Positions 15,679 through 24,869 of a stretch of DNA of 58,423 bases are shown here, in pieces (position 1 is the stretch's first letter; each line of letters starts with the position of its first letter). The notes under the pieces were generated by a model that saw only the letters and a program-made list of their open reading frames with translations, was not told where the DNA came from and ran no database searches. Both the position numbers and the translations under genes were made by a program. Source of the stretch: Lentisphaerota bacterium (lineage in GTDB: Bacteria > Verrucomicrobiota > Kiritimatiellia > JAAZAB01); contig JACPGM010000016.1 of NCBI GenBank assembly GCA_016188985.1, positions 1 through 58,423 of the forward strand, written 5' to 3'.

Positions 15679-17741
15679 GCCGGCGGCAAAACAGGCGTTC
15701 CGTAGCATCCCTCTCAGGCGATGCGTTTATTGTTCCCGACCGCATGGCGCTGCTGCGGGCGCTGGATTTAACCCGGCCGGCGCTCTCTCCGGTCAAGGAG
15801 GCCTTGGACCGCGGCGATCTCCCCGCGGCCGAACGCGCCTATTGCGCGCATTTCCGCTCTCGGCCCATGCATTCGCACGGCTGGGCCTATGATTGGACGC
15901 GGCTGCCGCGCGATCCGCAATACAAGAATGCCCTGGCGGAAGACGCCCTGCGCGGCCGGCTCTCGGATGGCTACTGTGCCTATGACGTGCCGTCCACCGG
16001 CGTGGATTGGCGCGAATGCCCATTGTCCTGTCTGAACCGGTTCGATATTTTTCACCCGCTATTATTGTCCTATTACAACACCGGCGAAACGCGCTACCTG
16101 CGCTATGTGGTGGATCACAGCCTGGCCGGCATGCGCGCCTGGCCGTTGCAGGAATTCGCCGGCCATACCACTCAGGAAGGTTGGCGGACGCATTATGTCG
16201 TCGCCGCGCCCTGGTATTGGTGCATCCTGCCGCACCGTCAGGACCAGTGGGCCTTGGCCTTGCCGCTGCTGCGCCAATCGGCGGCGGTGACGGACGACGA
16301 GCTGCTGGCCATCCTGCAGCGGACGATCTCGGAAATCCGTTTTCTGCTGCCGTTCGTCGGCCAACATGTGGCCAACGAACACAATTCCGGCTGTTTCATG
16401 ATTCGCGTCCTGGGAGAGGTCAGCGACGTCTTGAGCGATTTCCGCGAAGCCGCCGGATGGCGGCGCCTGGCGGCGCGCTATTTTGCCCAGTATCTCGACG
16501 CCGCCTGGTATCCCGATGGATTCAATAAGGAACTGACCATGGCCTACAATCTCTCCATGATGGAGCAGATGTGCAAAACCGGCGCGATCTTTATCGGCGA
16601 GCCGGCGCTGGAGTCGCGCGGCGATCATTTGCGGCGCATTATGACGGCTCATGCGGCCCTGACTGGCCCTTCTGGTCGTGTGCCGTCGTTCGGCGATTTG
16701 TGTGCGCGAGCGATGCGCGGATACCTCTATGAACCGATGCTTGCCTGGGCGGGATTGCCCTGGTTGCGCTGGTTGCTTGGTGAAGCCGGCGCGCCCGAAC
16801 CGCCTTTCACCTATTGCCCGCCCTTTGGCGAGCCGGCCTATGGCGGCTATTACGTCATGCGCAGCGATTGGTCGGAGAAGGCGCGCTATCTGATGATTGA
16901 CGGCGGTCCGTGGGGCACGAGTCATCAGCATGGCGACAAGCTGTCGTTTGCCTTGAGCGCGCATGGCGCCGATTTTATCGTGGATCCCGCCACCACGACC
17001 TACGCCAGCAACGCGCCGGAGGCCGTGATTTCCATCATGAACGCCGGCTTTCTGCACAATACCATCGTGGTGGACGGCGTGGACGAGTATATGAAATCAG
17101 CCGACGATCTGGTGGCGCGCGCGCCTTTGGCCAACCGCTGGGAACAACTGGCGCAGGCCGTTGTGTTTGTCGGCGCGTTCGACTTTGCCCCGCTCAAGCC
17201 GGTGCGCTGGGAGCGCCGGATTTGTTTCGTGGACGGCGCCTACTGGCTGCTCCAGGATGTGTTGACCGGCGCCGCGGACGAAGTGGCGGTGGAGCAGAAT
17301 TTCCAGTTTGACGAACCCATCGTGGTGCGACTCGATGGCGCCGATACGCTGGCGACGGCGCCCAACGGCGCCCGGCTGTGGGTGCGGCCGTTAGCCGGCG
17401 CGCTGAAGCCGACCATCGTCAGCGGAGATAAAACGCCCCGGAACACTTATTCCACCCAAGCCTACTCGCCGGAAGAAGCGGGCAATCCGCGGCCGCGTTG
17501 GTTCGCTCATGGCCGGGGTTGGGTAGGGCGCTGCACGGATCGGTTATTGCCGGCGCCGGCCGTAACCTATGTCGGCCGCGTGCGCTTGCCGGCGATATTC
17601 ACGCTGGCATTGCTTCCGCTGGCGCCGGGCGCCGGCGACGAAGCCTTGCCGGAAATCGTCCGGACACCGCGCGCCGATGGCGACGAATGGCGTTTGCCGA
17701 CCCGCAGCGGCGCCTTGCAATGGCGCACGGCGCTGGATTAA
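15675..17741 (+). CDS. Heparinase II/III-like polysaccharide lyase
   Basis: 688 residues. The first 350 form the all-alpha toroid typical of these lyases (HTTQEGWRTHYV, NEHNSGCFMIRVLGEVSDVL, FNKELTMAYNLSMMEQM). The second half is the heparinase II/III beta-sandwich, with MIDGGPWGTSHQHGDKLSF around residues 408-423 and DPATTTYASN. These enzymes cleave acidic polysaccharides by beta-elimination. No signal peptide is apparent at the annotated start, so it may act on imported oligosaccharides, or the true start may be further in. It begins inside the stop of the toxin gene. Confidence 0.85.
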   Translation: MSRRQNRRSVASLSGDAFIVPDRMALLRALDLTRPALSPVKEALDRGDLPAAERAYCAHFRSRPMHSHGWAYDWTRLPRDPQYKNALAEDALRGRLSDGYCAYDVPSTGVDWRECPLSCLNRFDIFHPLLLSYYNTGETRYLRYVVDHSLAGMRAWPLQEFAGHTTQEGWRTHYVVAAPWYWCILPHRQDQWALALPLLRQSAAVTDDELLAILQRTISEIRFLLPFVGQHVANEHNSGCFMIRVLGEVSDVLSDFREAAGWRRLAARYFAQYLDAAWYPDGFNKELTMAYNLSMMEQMCKTGAIFIGEPALESRGDHLRRIMTAHAALTGPSGRVPSFGDLCARAMRGYLYEPMLAWAGLPWLRWLLGEAGAPEPPFTYCPPFGEPAYGGYYVMRSDWSEKARYLMIDGGPWGTSHQHGDKLSFALSAHGADFIVDPATTTYASNAPEAVISIMNAGFLHNTIVVDGVDEYMKSADDLVARAPLANRWEQLAQAVVFVGAFDFAPLKPVRWERRICFVDGAYWLLQDVLTGAADEVAVEQNFQFDEPIVVRLDGADTLATAPNGARLWVRPLAGALKPTIVSGDKTPRNTYSTQAYSPEEAGNPRPRWFAHGRGWVGRCTDRLLPAPAVTYVGRVRLPAIFTLALLPLAPGAGDEALPEIVRTPRADGDEWRLPTRSGALQWRTALD

Positions 17742-17810
17742 TGCCAGGTGTTCGGCGACTGAATGGCGCGTGTTTTTTTTCAATCCTTGGTAACTACTCA
17801 CCACGGATTG

Positions 17811-17872
17811 CACGGATTACACTGATATGGGGAACATGATTAATAATATCCGTGCCATCAGTGTAATCCGTG
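17811..17872. repeat. Perfect 16-bp inverted repeat (CACGGATTACACTGAT / ATCAGTGTAATCCGTG)
   Basis: The arms (17811-17826 and 17857-17872) are perfect, with flanking CCAC and GTGG extending the pairing. Sequence of the CCACGGATT-CACGGATTACAC type is a widespread noncoding repeat; a related, more degraded pair lies at about 53310-53395. It follows the heparinase gene and may end its transcript. Confidence 0.65.
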
Positions 17873-18030
17873 GTGGAAGACTCTGTTTGGGGTGAATGAG
17901 TGCAGGCACCTGAGTAGTCATCCAGAGAAAAGGTCGGGACTGTAGCGCGCCACAGTGTGGCGCTGATGCCCGCATGTTATGCGGGCCTACAACAGGATAC
18001 CCACTCAAAAGACTGAGACTTACTATTAAC

Positions 18031-18376
18031 GTAACCGGTCAGTTATGAGGTGGTCGCGTGAAGGTTCCGCCGGCAGGCGGATGCTACTCTGCGAAGTAAG
18101 CCTTCGCTACGAAGCACGAGTCCGCCAGGGTGGTAGGGATGGCTCGCCGAGCCGTCCGCCTTCGCGACACGGCAAAGCGCCGCTACGGCGCGACGACGGT
18201 CCGCGGCCTGCCTACCGAAGCCGCTTCGGCGCAGGCAGGCGCGTTCGGGCCTACTCCGCCGTAGTTCCGCCTTAGCGGATCCGCAAGGGCGGAAAGCCTA
18301 CTGGCTACGAAGGCTGGACGAACGCGCCCTACCTCTTGCGGCTACGAAGGCTGGACGAACGCGCCCTACCTCTTGC
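18031..18376. repeat. Repeat cluster: GTCAGTTAT unit, element D, element A-like unit, and a 37-bp tandem duplication
   Basis: In the 713-bp spacer 17742-18454 there is no gene. A GTAACC-GTCAGTTAT-nn-GGTGGTCG unit lies at 18031-18056. Element D (41-bp core, with arms GGCGGA/TCCGCC) is at 18077-18126. A diverged element A bounded by GGTAGGG and CCTACC is at 18132-18216. A 37-bp sequence beginning GGCTACGAAGGCTGGACG is repeated exactly in tandem at 18303-18339 and 18340-18376. The end of that unit (CGCGCCCTACCTCTTGC) also follows element A near 48350. Confidence 0.7.
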
Positions 18377-18454
18377 CCCCCACAAAACTGAGGGGGTACC
18401 TATTAACCTTCCGCAACTGTGGTCAAATATGGGGAATGTGGTATAGTCCCGGCC

Positions 18455-19888
18455 ATGCACTTTGCGCGCCTGGGACGATTTGGAATCTGCCTGGCCGTTA
18501 TTTTTCCTGCCGTTTTGGCCGCGGCGGCGGACATTGATTTTGCGCCGCTCTTTTCCAGCGACACGGATGTCGTCGGCCAAAGGCGTTGGCGCGCCTTGGG
18601 CCCATTGCTGGAATGGAAGCAATCGGATACCGGCCGGACTTTCCTGGCTGTGCATCCGCTCTATAGTTCGGTTGCAACTCCACTAAGTCCCGTCAGCGCC
18701 GAGCGTCAGGAGGTCAATCTGCTTTGGCCCCTGTGGGTGCGAAAGCAGGGTGATAACGAAAGCAAGTGGCAATTCCTGGCGCTGGTTTATGCGAGCTATT
18801 TTGACGTCGCCAACCCGGCAGGCCGCTACCAATTTGCGGTTTTCCCGATTTACATCCAGGGGCGCGATGAAGAAGGCACGCCTTACCTGGCTCTTGTTCC
18901 ACTGGGCGGCGTGGCCCGTGATTTTCTCGGACGCGATCGAATTTCATTTGTCCTCTTTCCGCTGACTTATGCCGATCAGGTTGATGAGGTTAAAACCCGC
19001 GCCTGGCTGTGGCCGATTGTATCTTCCACCTGGGGTGGGGGCCATGAGCGTTTCCGCGTTTTTCCCTTTTATGGGGTCAGCCGCCGGCGGCAAGATTACG
19101 AGAAACGTTTCATCTTCTGGCCGGTCTGGAGCTCGGCCAGGTATTGGTATCCCGAATCTTCCGGCAGCGGCTATGTGCTGTTTCCATTGCTTGGGCATCT
19201 CAAGCTGACCGACCAGGAGTCCTGGATGGTCCTGCCGCCGCTGATGCGCTTTTCCAAAGGCGCAAAAAAGAGCGAAGTGAATTGTCCCTGGCCGTTTTTC
19301 CAGTGGAGTTCCGGCGAGGTGCGGCGTCTTTATTTCTGGCCGCTCTGGGGCCGCAAGACGATGGCCGGCAACGATTCGGCTTTTGTCCTCTGGCCGTTAT
19401 ATCACCAGGCGCGGCGCTACAGCGCGGTGGCGGAAAGCACCCGGCGGATGCTGATCCCTTTTCTGTATTATACGAGCGAACGCAAGCGTGTGCGGGAAGA
19501 GCCAGGGCAAGGGGATGTGGTGGCGCGCACGCTCAAGGTCTGGCCGCTCTTTTCCAGCCGCAGCTCTCCAGAGGGCTTTCAACTGCGCGCGCTAAGTTTG
19601 TTTCCCTACAAGGATTACGGCCCGATTGAGCGGAACTATGCGCCGCTCTGGACGCTTTATTCCCATACGGCCGGCGGGCCGGTTAAGGAAGATGAACTGC
19701 TTTGGGGCCTGTTCCGCTGGCGCCGCGCCACAACCGGCGCGGCGCATCTTTCGCTATTTCCCGTCTTCGCCGTTGACCGTTCCGCGGGCGGCGACGCCCG
19801 CGGGTGGTCCGTGCTGAAGGGCTTGCTGGGCTATGAACGCACTGGCGCAAAGAAAACAATTCGGGTATTGTACTTCCTGAAATTTTAA
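18455..19888 (+). CDS. Exported protein built of WPL/FPL repeat motifs, upstream of mlaEFD
   Basis: 477 residues from ATG 18455, with a signal peptide (MHFARLGRFGICLAVIFPAVLAAAA). The mature part carries about 17 short motifs of the form hydrophobic-(W/F)-P-(L/F/I/V)-(W/Y/F): LWPLWV, FPIYIQ, LFPLTY, LWPIVS, VFPFYG, FWPVWS, FWPLWG, LWPLYH, VWPLFS, LFPVFA and others. They are spaced 20-30 residues apart and alternate with polar turns. This looks like a beta-strand repeat protein, perhaps a barrel or elongated bridge. I do not recognise a named family. It is followed after 125 bp by mlaE, so it may be an envelope partner of lipid transport. Confidence 0.75.
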   Translation: MHFARLGRFGICLAVIFPAVLAAAADIDFAPLFSSDTDVVGQRRWRALGPLLEWKQSDTGRTFLAVHPLYSSVATPLSPVSAERQEVNLLWPLWVRKQGDNESKWQFLALVYASYFDVANPAGRYQFAVFPIYIQGRDEEGTPYLALVPLGGVARDFLGRDRISFVLFPLTYADQVDEVKTRAWLWPIVSSTWGGGHERFRVFPFYGVSRRRQDYEKRFIFWPVWSSARYWYPESSGSGYVLFPLLGHLKLTDQESWMVLPPLMRFSKGAKKSEVNCPWPFFQWSSGEVRRLYFWPLWGRKTMAGNDSAFVLWPLYHQARRYSAVAESTRRMLIPFLYYTSERKRVREEPGQGDVVARTLKVWPLFSSRSSPEGFQLRALSLFPYKDYGPIERNYAPLWTLYSHTAGGPVKEDELLWGLFRWRRATTGAAHLSLFPVFAVDRSAGGDARGWSVLKGLLGYERTGAKKTIRVLYFLKF

Positions 19889-20013
19889 CAGTTCGATGTA
19901 TAGGAAGTTCGGTTTCGGGTAGCTGCGCCCGTGAGGGCGTGGATTCTTCCGGCAGCCACGGCGTTACCGCCGCGGCTACATGAAAAGCGGAAAATGACTT
20001 GAGTTGCTAACCC

Positions 20014-20826
20014 ATGATCACGCAAGAACCAGAATTTCTGCCGCCGGCGCTTAACTTGCGCGGGCGGTTGGGACGGGTTGTCCTGCTGAACTGCCGCAAC
20101 GCCGGCCGGGCGCTATTGATTCTTTGGGAAGCGTTGCTCAGCCTGCGCTTCATCTTTAGCAAACGCTCGCGCGGCACGGTTTTGCATCAGCTCTATGTAA
20201 CCGGGATCAAGAGCCTGGGCGTGATCTCGGTGGTGGCCATGTTCACCGGCATGATCCTGGCCTTGCAAACCGGGTTGGAACTGCGCAAGTTCGGCCAGGA
20301 AGTCAATATCGGGGCAGCCGTCATGATTTCCATGCTGCGGGAAATGGGGCCCTTTATGACCGCGCTCATCCTGGCAGCCAGCGTGGGTTCGGCCATGGCG
20401 GCCGAATTGGGCACGATGACGGTCTCGGAGGAAATCGCGGCCCTGGAAGTTATGTCCATCCCGCCCGTGCGTTTCCTGGTCATGCCCCGCCTGGCGGCCA
20501 TGATGGTCATGACCCCGATCCTGACATTTTATGCCTGCATGCTGGGCGTGGTGGGCGGAGCCGTGGTCGGCTTGACCCAATTAGGGGTCTCGATGCCGGC
20601 CTATATAGACAACGCCACGCGCTGGGCGGCCAACAAGGACCTTTATACCGGCTTGTTCAAAGCGTTTGTGTTCGGCATCATGGTCACGACGATCAGTTGC
20701 TACCAGGGTTTTGCCACCAGCGAGGGCGCGGTGGGCGTGGGCCGGGCTACGCGCCGCAGCGTGATAATCTCGTATCTGGCCATCCTCGTGGTCGGTTACA
20801 TCATTACCAGGTTGTTTTACGAATGA
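20014..20826 (+). CDS. mlaE: MlaE-family lipid ABC transporter permease
   Basis: 270 residues with the MlaE permease pattern: GVISVVAMFTGMILALQTGLELRKFGQE...MLREMGPFMTALILAASVGSAMAAELGTM. These match the conserved MREMGPxLTAxLxAGRxGSAxAAELGTM block, followed by EEIAALEVMSIPPVRFLVMPR and further membrane helices. In the Mla system this inner-membrane subunit moves phospholipids between inner and outer membranes. Its last four bases overlap the ATPase gene start. Confidence 0.92.
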   Translation: MITQEPEFLPPALNLRGRLGRVVLLNCRNAGRALLILWEALLSLRFIFSKRSRGTVLHQLYVTGIKSLGVISVVAMFTGMILALQTGLELRKFGQEVNIGAAVMISMLREMGPFMTALILAASVGSAMAAELGTMTVSEEIAALEVMSIPPVRFLVMPRLAAMMVMTPILTFYACMLGVVGGAVVGLTQLGVSMPAYIDNATRWAANKDLYTGLFKAFVFGIMVTTISCYQGFATSEGAVGVGRATRRSVIISYLAILVVGYIITRLFYE

Positions 20827-21593
20827 TCCGCCTGGAACGAGTCACCAAGTATTTCGGCGAGCACAAAGTGCTGGACGCCGTCAGCTTTGCTGTTGAGCGC
20901 GGCGAGACCTTTGTGATCGTCGGCTTTTCCGGCGCGGGCAAGAGCGTCACCCTGAAGCACATCATCCGCCTGCTCACGCCGGACCTGGGCAAGGTCTATG
21001 TGGGCGACGCGTTGATCAGCGCCGCCAGGGGAGCTGACCTGGCGCGCCTGCGGGACCGCTTCGGCGTGCTGTTCCAGGGCGCGGCTTTGCTGCAATGGCT
21101 GAATGTGTTTGATAACGTGGCCTTGCCCCTCCGGGAAAAGACCACGCTCAGCGATGCGGAAATTGAAAAACGGGTGGCGGAGAAACTGAGCCAGGTCAAT
21201 TTGGAGGGCGTCTATGACGCCATGCCCGCGGAGCTTTCCGGGGGCATGCGCAAGCGCGTGGGCCTGGCGCGCGCCCTGGTGATGAACCCGGAGATCATTC
21301 TCTATGACGAGCCGACCTCGGGCCTTGATCCGGTAACCTCGCGCGCCATTGACCAGTTGATTGACCGGATGAAAGTGGAGTTGAACGTGACCAGCGTGGT
21401 GGTAACGCACGATCTCTTCAGCGCCTTGGCCATCGGCACGCGGATTGCCATGATTTACGACGGGCGCATCCTGGAAATTTCGCGGCCCGGCGACTTCATC
21501 CGCTCGCAGAATGAGATTGTCAAGCAGTTCCTGGAAGCGCAGTATATCACTCAACGCGGCGTTTGGGAAAGGGCCAATCATGCGACGCAATAG
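20823..21593 (+). CDS. mlaF: MlaF-like ABC transporter ATPase
   Basis: 256 residues from ATG 20823, overlapping the mlaE stop. Walker A GFSGAGKS is at about 34-41, with a Q-loop near VLFQGAALLQWLNVFDNVALPL. The signature is LSGGMRKRVGLARAL, Walker B ILYDEPTSGLDP, and the H-loop VVVTHD. The LQWLNVFDNVALPLRE and GMRKR forms are typical of MlaF rather than of importer ATPases. It energises phospholipid movement through MlaE with MlaD. Confidence 0.92.
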   Translation: MIRLERVTKYFGEHKVLDAVSFAVERGETFVIVGFSGAGKSVTLKHIIRLLTPDLGKVYVGDALISAARGADLARLRDRFGVLFQGAALLQWLNVFDNVALPLREKTTLSDAEIEKRVAEKLSQVNLEGVYDAMPAELSGGMRKRVGLARALVMNPEIILYDEPTSGLDPVTSRAIDQLIDRMKVELNVTSVVVTHDLFSALAIGTRIAMIYDGRILEISRPGDFIRSQNEIVKQFLEAQYITQRGVWERANHATQ

Positions 21594-22365
21594 ACTGCGG
21601 GAATTAAGCCTGGAGGTGACGGTGGGCACCTTCATGTTCGTGGCGCTCTTGAGCCTGTGCGTCTTTACCATCATCCTGAGCCGCGAAAACGTGTTCCGCA
21701 AGGCCTATCCCTTTGAAGTGATCTTTGATGATGTCATCGGCCTGCGCGATGGCGACAATGTGGTTATCCGCGGCATGACCATCGGCAAGGTTAAGGCGAT
21801 GGTGCTGCAGGATGACGGCGTGCGCGTGGTCTCGGCGCTGCGGCGGCCGGTGCGCCTGAAGAAAGATTACAAGATCGAAGTCGTTATTTCGTCGGTGCTC
21901 GGCGGACGCTACCTGCAGATTTCTGAGGGCGCCGCCGGGGCCGAGGATCTCCCCGCCGGCGAAATCGTCAGGGGCCAGCCGCCTAACGACATTATGGCGC
22001 TGGTTTCCGGCGTGGCGGCGGACCTCAAGGATATTACCGGCAAGATCAACGCCGGGCAGGGAACCCTGGGCAAGCTGGTCAACGACGAGGCGCTCTACAA
22101 TGACGCCCGCGCGGTTGTCGGGGAATTGAAGATGGCCATCAAAGATCGCGGCCTGATCAATAACCTGGAAACTTCCCTGGCTAACTTGAACGAAATCACC
22201 GACAAGATCAATCGGGGCGAGGGCACGCTGGGCCTGCTGATCAGCGATGAGAGCCTTTACCTGGAGGCCAAGCAGTTGATCGGTGATATTCGCGCCACCG
22301 TGGACGACATGCGCGAAACTTCCCCGATCGTCACCTTCTCCAGCATCTTCTTCGGAGCGTTCTAA
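21580..22365 (+). CDS. mlaD: MlaD-like MCE-domain protein
   Basis: 261 residues from ATG 21580, with GGAAAGG upstream and a 14-base overlap with mlaF. It has an N-terminal membrane anchor (about 14-36), then an MCE domain (about 38-130: YPFEVIFDDVIGLRDGDNVVIRGMTIGKVKAM...VISSVLGGRYLQI). A long helical tail follows, with repeated GxGTLGxLxxDExLYxxA motifs as in other MlaD/MCE proteins. The hexameric MCE ring carries lipids across the periplasm. No mlaC or mlaB follows; a restriction-modification pair comes next. Confidence 0.9.
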   Translation: MRRNRLRELSLEVTVGTFMFVALLSLCVFTIILSRENVFRKAYPFEVIFDDVIGLRDGDNVVIRGMTIGKVKAMVLQDDGVRVVSALRRPVRLKKDYKIEVVISSVLGGRYLQISEGAAGAEDLPAGEIVRGQPPNDIMALVSGVAADLKDITGKINAGQGTLGKLVNDEALYNDARAVVGELKMAIKDRGLINNLETSLANLNEITDKINRGEGTLGLLISDESLYLEAKQLIGDIRATVDDMRETSPIVTFSSIFFGAF

Positions 22366-22388
22366 TCAGCGACATGGGGCACCCATCT

Positions 22389-23264
22389 ATGAAGAAAGGT
22401 TCGCCAGCCACTTTTGGCGACTACAAGGCCGAAGGCCATAAGTGGATAACATTGGCCACAGGCGAGTACTACCCGGATATTCTCAAGGATGCCTGCGAAC
22501 TCTACAAGCCGGTCCTGGTCGCCTTCTCCCAGTTGGTCAAGTCGTCGGAGTCGTCCCCCCGTCTTCTCACGAGGATTGCGGAGGAGTCCGACGGGTGGAT
22601 GAGGGTTCAACTGGCGCGGGTCTTCAGGAAGTATGTGTCTCCCAAAACTCCCGTCGAGATGCTGAAGAAGAAAACGAAAGCTGCCGAGATATGTCATCAA
22701 TTCGGCAAGCGATTTCGCCCCATCCATGACGTCCAGGTTGCGTTCGCCACGCGGCCGATTCCTGACGAGGCCCTCTGCGCGGTTCTCTGGGAATACCGCG
22801 ACCGGGGGCAGAAAGGCTACGACCTGACCGAGCGGTTTTTCCGAATGTTCAGGGAGCAATTCCCGAAGTTAGATCTTAGCGGGCCTGAGCGCGCCGGGCG
22901 CGACATCTTGCTCGGCGAGGTCTTCCCCTCATACCCGAAATCCGACCGCCCGGCCGACTTCCTCATCTGCGACGGCGAGCGAATTCTCGCTGTTGGCTTC
23001 GCGCGGTACGACTCCGACCGCGGCGGAGCTCAAGAGGATGATCGGACCGGCGGATACCGGGACTGCGCTACCGAAGTGCTGAACTATGCCCGCCGCCGGA
23101 AGATGCCTCTGAAGGTGATATTTCTCAACGATGGCCCCGGCCTGCTACTGGGTTCCATGTGGGACGACTACGACCATCTTGAGCGGATGCGTCCGGGCAG
23201 GATTCTCGTCCTAACGCTCCGCATGGTCCCCGAGCGCTTGACCATGGAGTGGCTGAAATCATGA
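22389..23264 (+). CDS. Type II restriction endonuclease (PD-(D/E)xK-like)
   Basis: 291 residues from the ATG at 22389. The diagnostic part is near the C-terminus: RPADFLICDGERILAVGFARYDSDRGGAQEDDRTGGY. It resembles a PD-(D/E)xK core as found in several type II enzymes, followed by LPLKVIFLNDG-like strands (here MPLKVIFLNDGPGLLLG). It lies 13 bp before a DNA methyltransferase gene in the same direction, the normal layout of a restriction-modification pair. Recognition site unknown. The assignment rests mainly on context and this motif. Confidence 0.7.
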   Translation: MKKGSPATFGDYKAEGHKWITLATGEYYPDILKDACELYKPVLVAFSQLVKSSESSPRLLTRIAEESDGWMRVQLARVFRKYVSPKTPVEMLKKKTKAAEICHQFGKRFRPIHDVQVAFATRPIPDEALCAVLWEYRDRGQKGYDLTERFFRMFREQFPKLDLSGPERAGRDILLGEVFPSYPKSDRPADFLICDGERILAVGFARYDSDRGGAQEDDRTGGYRDCATEVLNYARRRKMPLKVIFLNDGPGLLLGSMWDDYDHLERMRPGRILVLTLRMVPERLTMEWLKS

Positions 23265-23277
23265 TTCTGGAGGGCTG

Positions 23278-24828
23278 ATGGCTACCGGTGTATCCAAGAA
23301 CCAGTGGCGCGGTCAGCACCGCGTTCTTCCCGCGACAAGCGTCCAAACCAACGGTTCACTTGTCCATGTCATTTACGCAGGCAAGTCCGAGGAGCGGAAT
23401 ATCCTTGCGACCCCTTCCGCGCGTCTTGTCCGGCTCTGGCCTGATGCCGAGCCATATGGCATAGCCTTCGAGAACCGGTTGATCTATGGCGATAACCTTC
23501 CAGTTCAGATAACCCTGCTCGACGATCCCCAGGTCAAAGGCAAGGTGCAGGTCGCGTACATTGACCCGCCGTTTGCCACTGGCGGCGTCTTTCAGTCGCG
23601 CAGTCAGAGCGACGCCTATACCGACCTTCTTTCCGGAGCGGACTACCTCGAGTTCCTGCGCGCCCGGCTCATTCTCCTTCGCGAACTTCTCGCGCCTACC
23701 GGTTCGATCTACGTCCATCTCGACAGCAACATGGCTTTCTGCATCAAGCTGGTCATGGATGAGGTATTCGGACGGCACAACTTCAGGAACTGGATCACCC
23801 GCAAGAAGTGTAATCCTAAGAACTACACGCGTAATGCCTATGGCAACGTTTGCGATTTCATTCTGTTTTATACCAAGACCGACGACTATGTCTGGCACCG
23901 ACCTGTTGAGTCTTGGACCGACGAACGCGCTCTGCGTGAGTACCAGTACGTGGATGAAAAGACCGGCCGCCGCTACAAGAAAGTCCCGGTTCACGCCCCC
24001 GGCGTGCGTCACGGGACCACCGGCGGGCTGTGGAAAGGCAAGCTCCCGCCGCCTGGCAAGCACTGGCAGTACACACCCGACAAACTCGATGCAATGGACG
24101 CTCGCGGCGAGATCTATTGGTCGCCGACCGGTAACCCGCGCCGCAAGATATTCCTCGACGACAGCAAAGGCGTCCCTGTCCAAGACCTCTGGCTCGAATA
24201 CCGCGACGCCCACAACCAGAATATCCGCGTTACCGGTTATCCCACGGAGAAAAATCCCGAACTGTTGAGACGCATCATCCGGGCATCCTCCAATCCTGGC
24301 GATCTGGTCCTCGACTGCTTTTCCGGCTCTGGTACGACGCTCTGCGTGGCTTCGGAACTGGGCCGCCGATGGATTGGCATAGACAACAGTCGCGAGGCGA
24401 TCGGGATCACCATACACCGCTTCGCCAAGGGCCTCGAGCCCATGGGCGATTTCGTCAACGGACGAAACGTAAAGACTGACGAGGAGGAAAAAGACCGCGC
24501 GGACGCCTTGCCGCTCTTCCAGTCTTTGGAGTCCGCGCCGGGGATAGTGAGCACATCCGCGCCAAACCATGGTCATCAACCCATCCGGGACTTTGCGCTC
24601 TACGCCGATCAACCCATTGCCGGCGAACTTACCGGAGCACTTGAGCAATGGCGGAACGACATCGGCGAACCCTTATCTCTGGCCGTCGCCAAAGAGACAA
24701 AAGGCTATTATTCCCCCTCCCATGGAGGAACGCGTGGTCATGGCGCAATCGGCAGACAACCCCGCAAGAAGTTCGTGAGCGTGGGTTTGAACCATGCTTC
24801 CAGCCATTGCAAACCCGGTCGCGGCTAA
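23278..24828 (+). CDS. Site-specific DNA methyltransferase (beta-class)
   Basis: 516 residues, with GGAGGG just upstream. The catalytic motif IV DPPF is at about 96-99 and the SAM-binding motif I (LDCFSGSGTT) at about 344-353. This gives the order IV-TRD-I of beta-class N6-adenine or N4-cytosine enzymes, with a 200-residue target-recognition region between. It modifies the site cut by the upstream endonuclease. The C-terminal 80 residues are poorly conserved-looking and run to within 42 bp of the next gene, so the end may be eroded. Confidence 0.88.
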   Translation: MATGVSKNQWRGQHRVLPATSVQTNGSLVHVIYAGKSEERNILATPSARLVRLWPDAEPYGIAFENRLIYGDNLPVQITLLDDPQVKGKVQVAYIDPPFATGGVFQSRSQSDAYTDLLSGADYLEFLRARLILLRELLAPTGSIYVHLDSNMAFCIKLVMDEVFGRHNFRNWITRKKCNPKNYTRNAYGNVCDFILFYTKTDDYVWHRPVESWTDERALREYQYVDEKTGRRYKKVPVHAPGVRHGTTGGLWKGKLPPPGKHWQYTPDKLDAMDARGEIYWSPTGNPRRKIFLDDSKGVPVQDLWLEYRDAHNQNIRVTGYPTEKNPELLRRIIRASSNPGDLVLDCFSGSGTTLCVASELGRRWIGIDNSREAIGITIHRFAKGLEPMGDFVNGRNVKTDEEEKDRADALPLFQSLESAPGIVSTSAPNHGHQPIRDFALYADQPIAGELTGALEQWRNDIGEPLSLAVAKETKGYYSPSHGGTRGHGAIGRQPRKKFVSVGLNHASSHCKPGRG

Positions 24829-24869
24829 CAAAGGCTTGGCAATCCATTTCGCCGGGAACGAACATCGAA

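Noticed and set aside
18045-18275. Small frames in the 17.7-18.45 kb spacer
   Set aside because: They run through the dispersed repeats and are not accompanied by ribosome sites or recognisable protein sequence.
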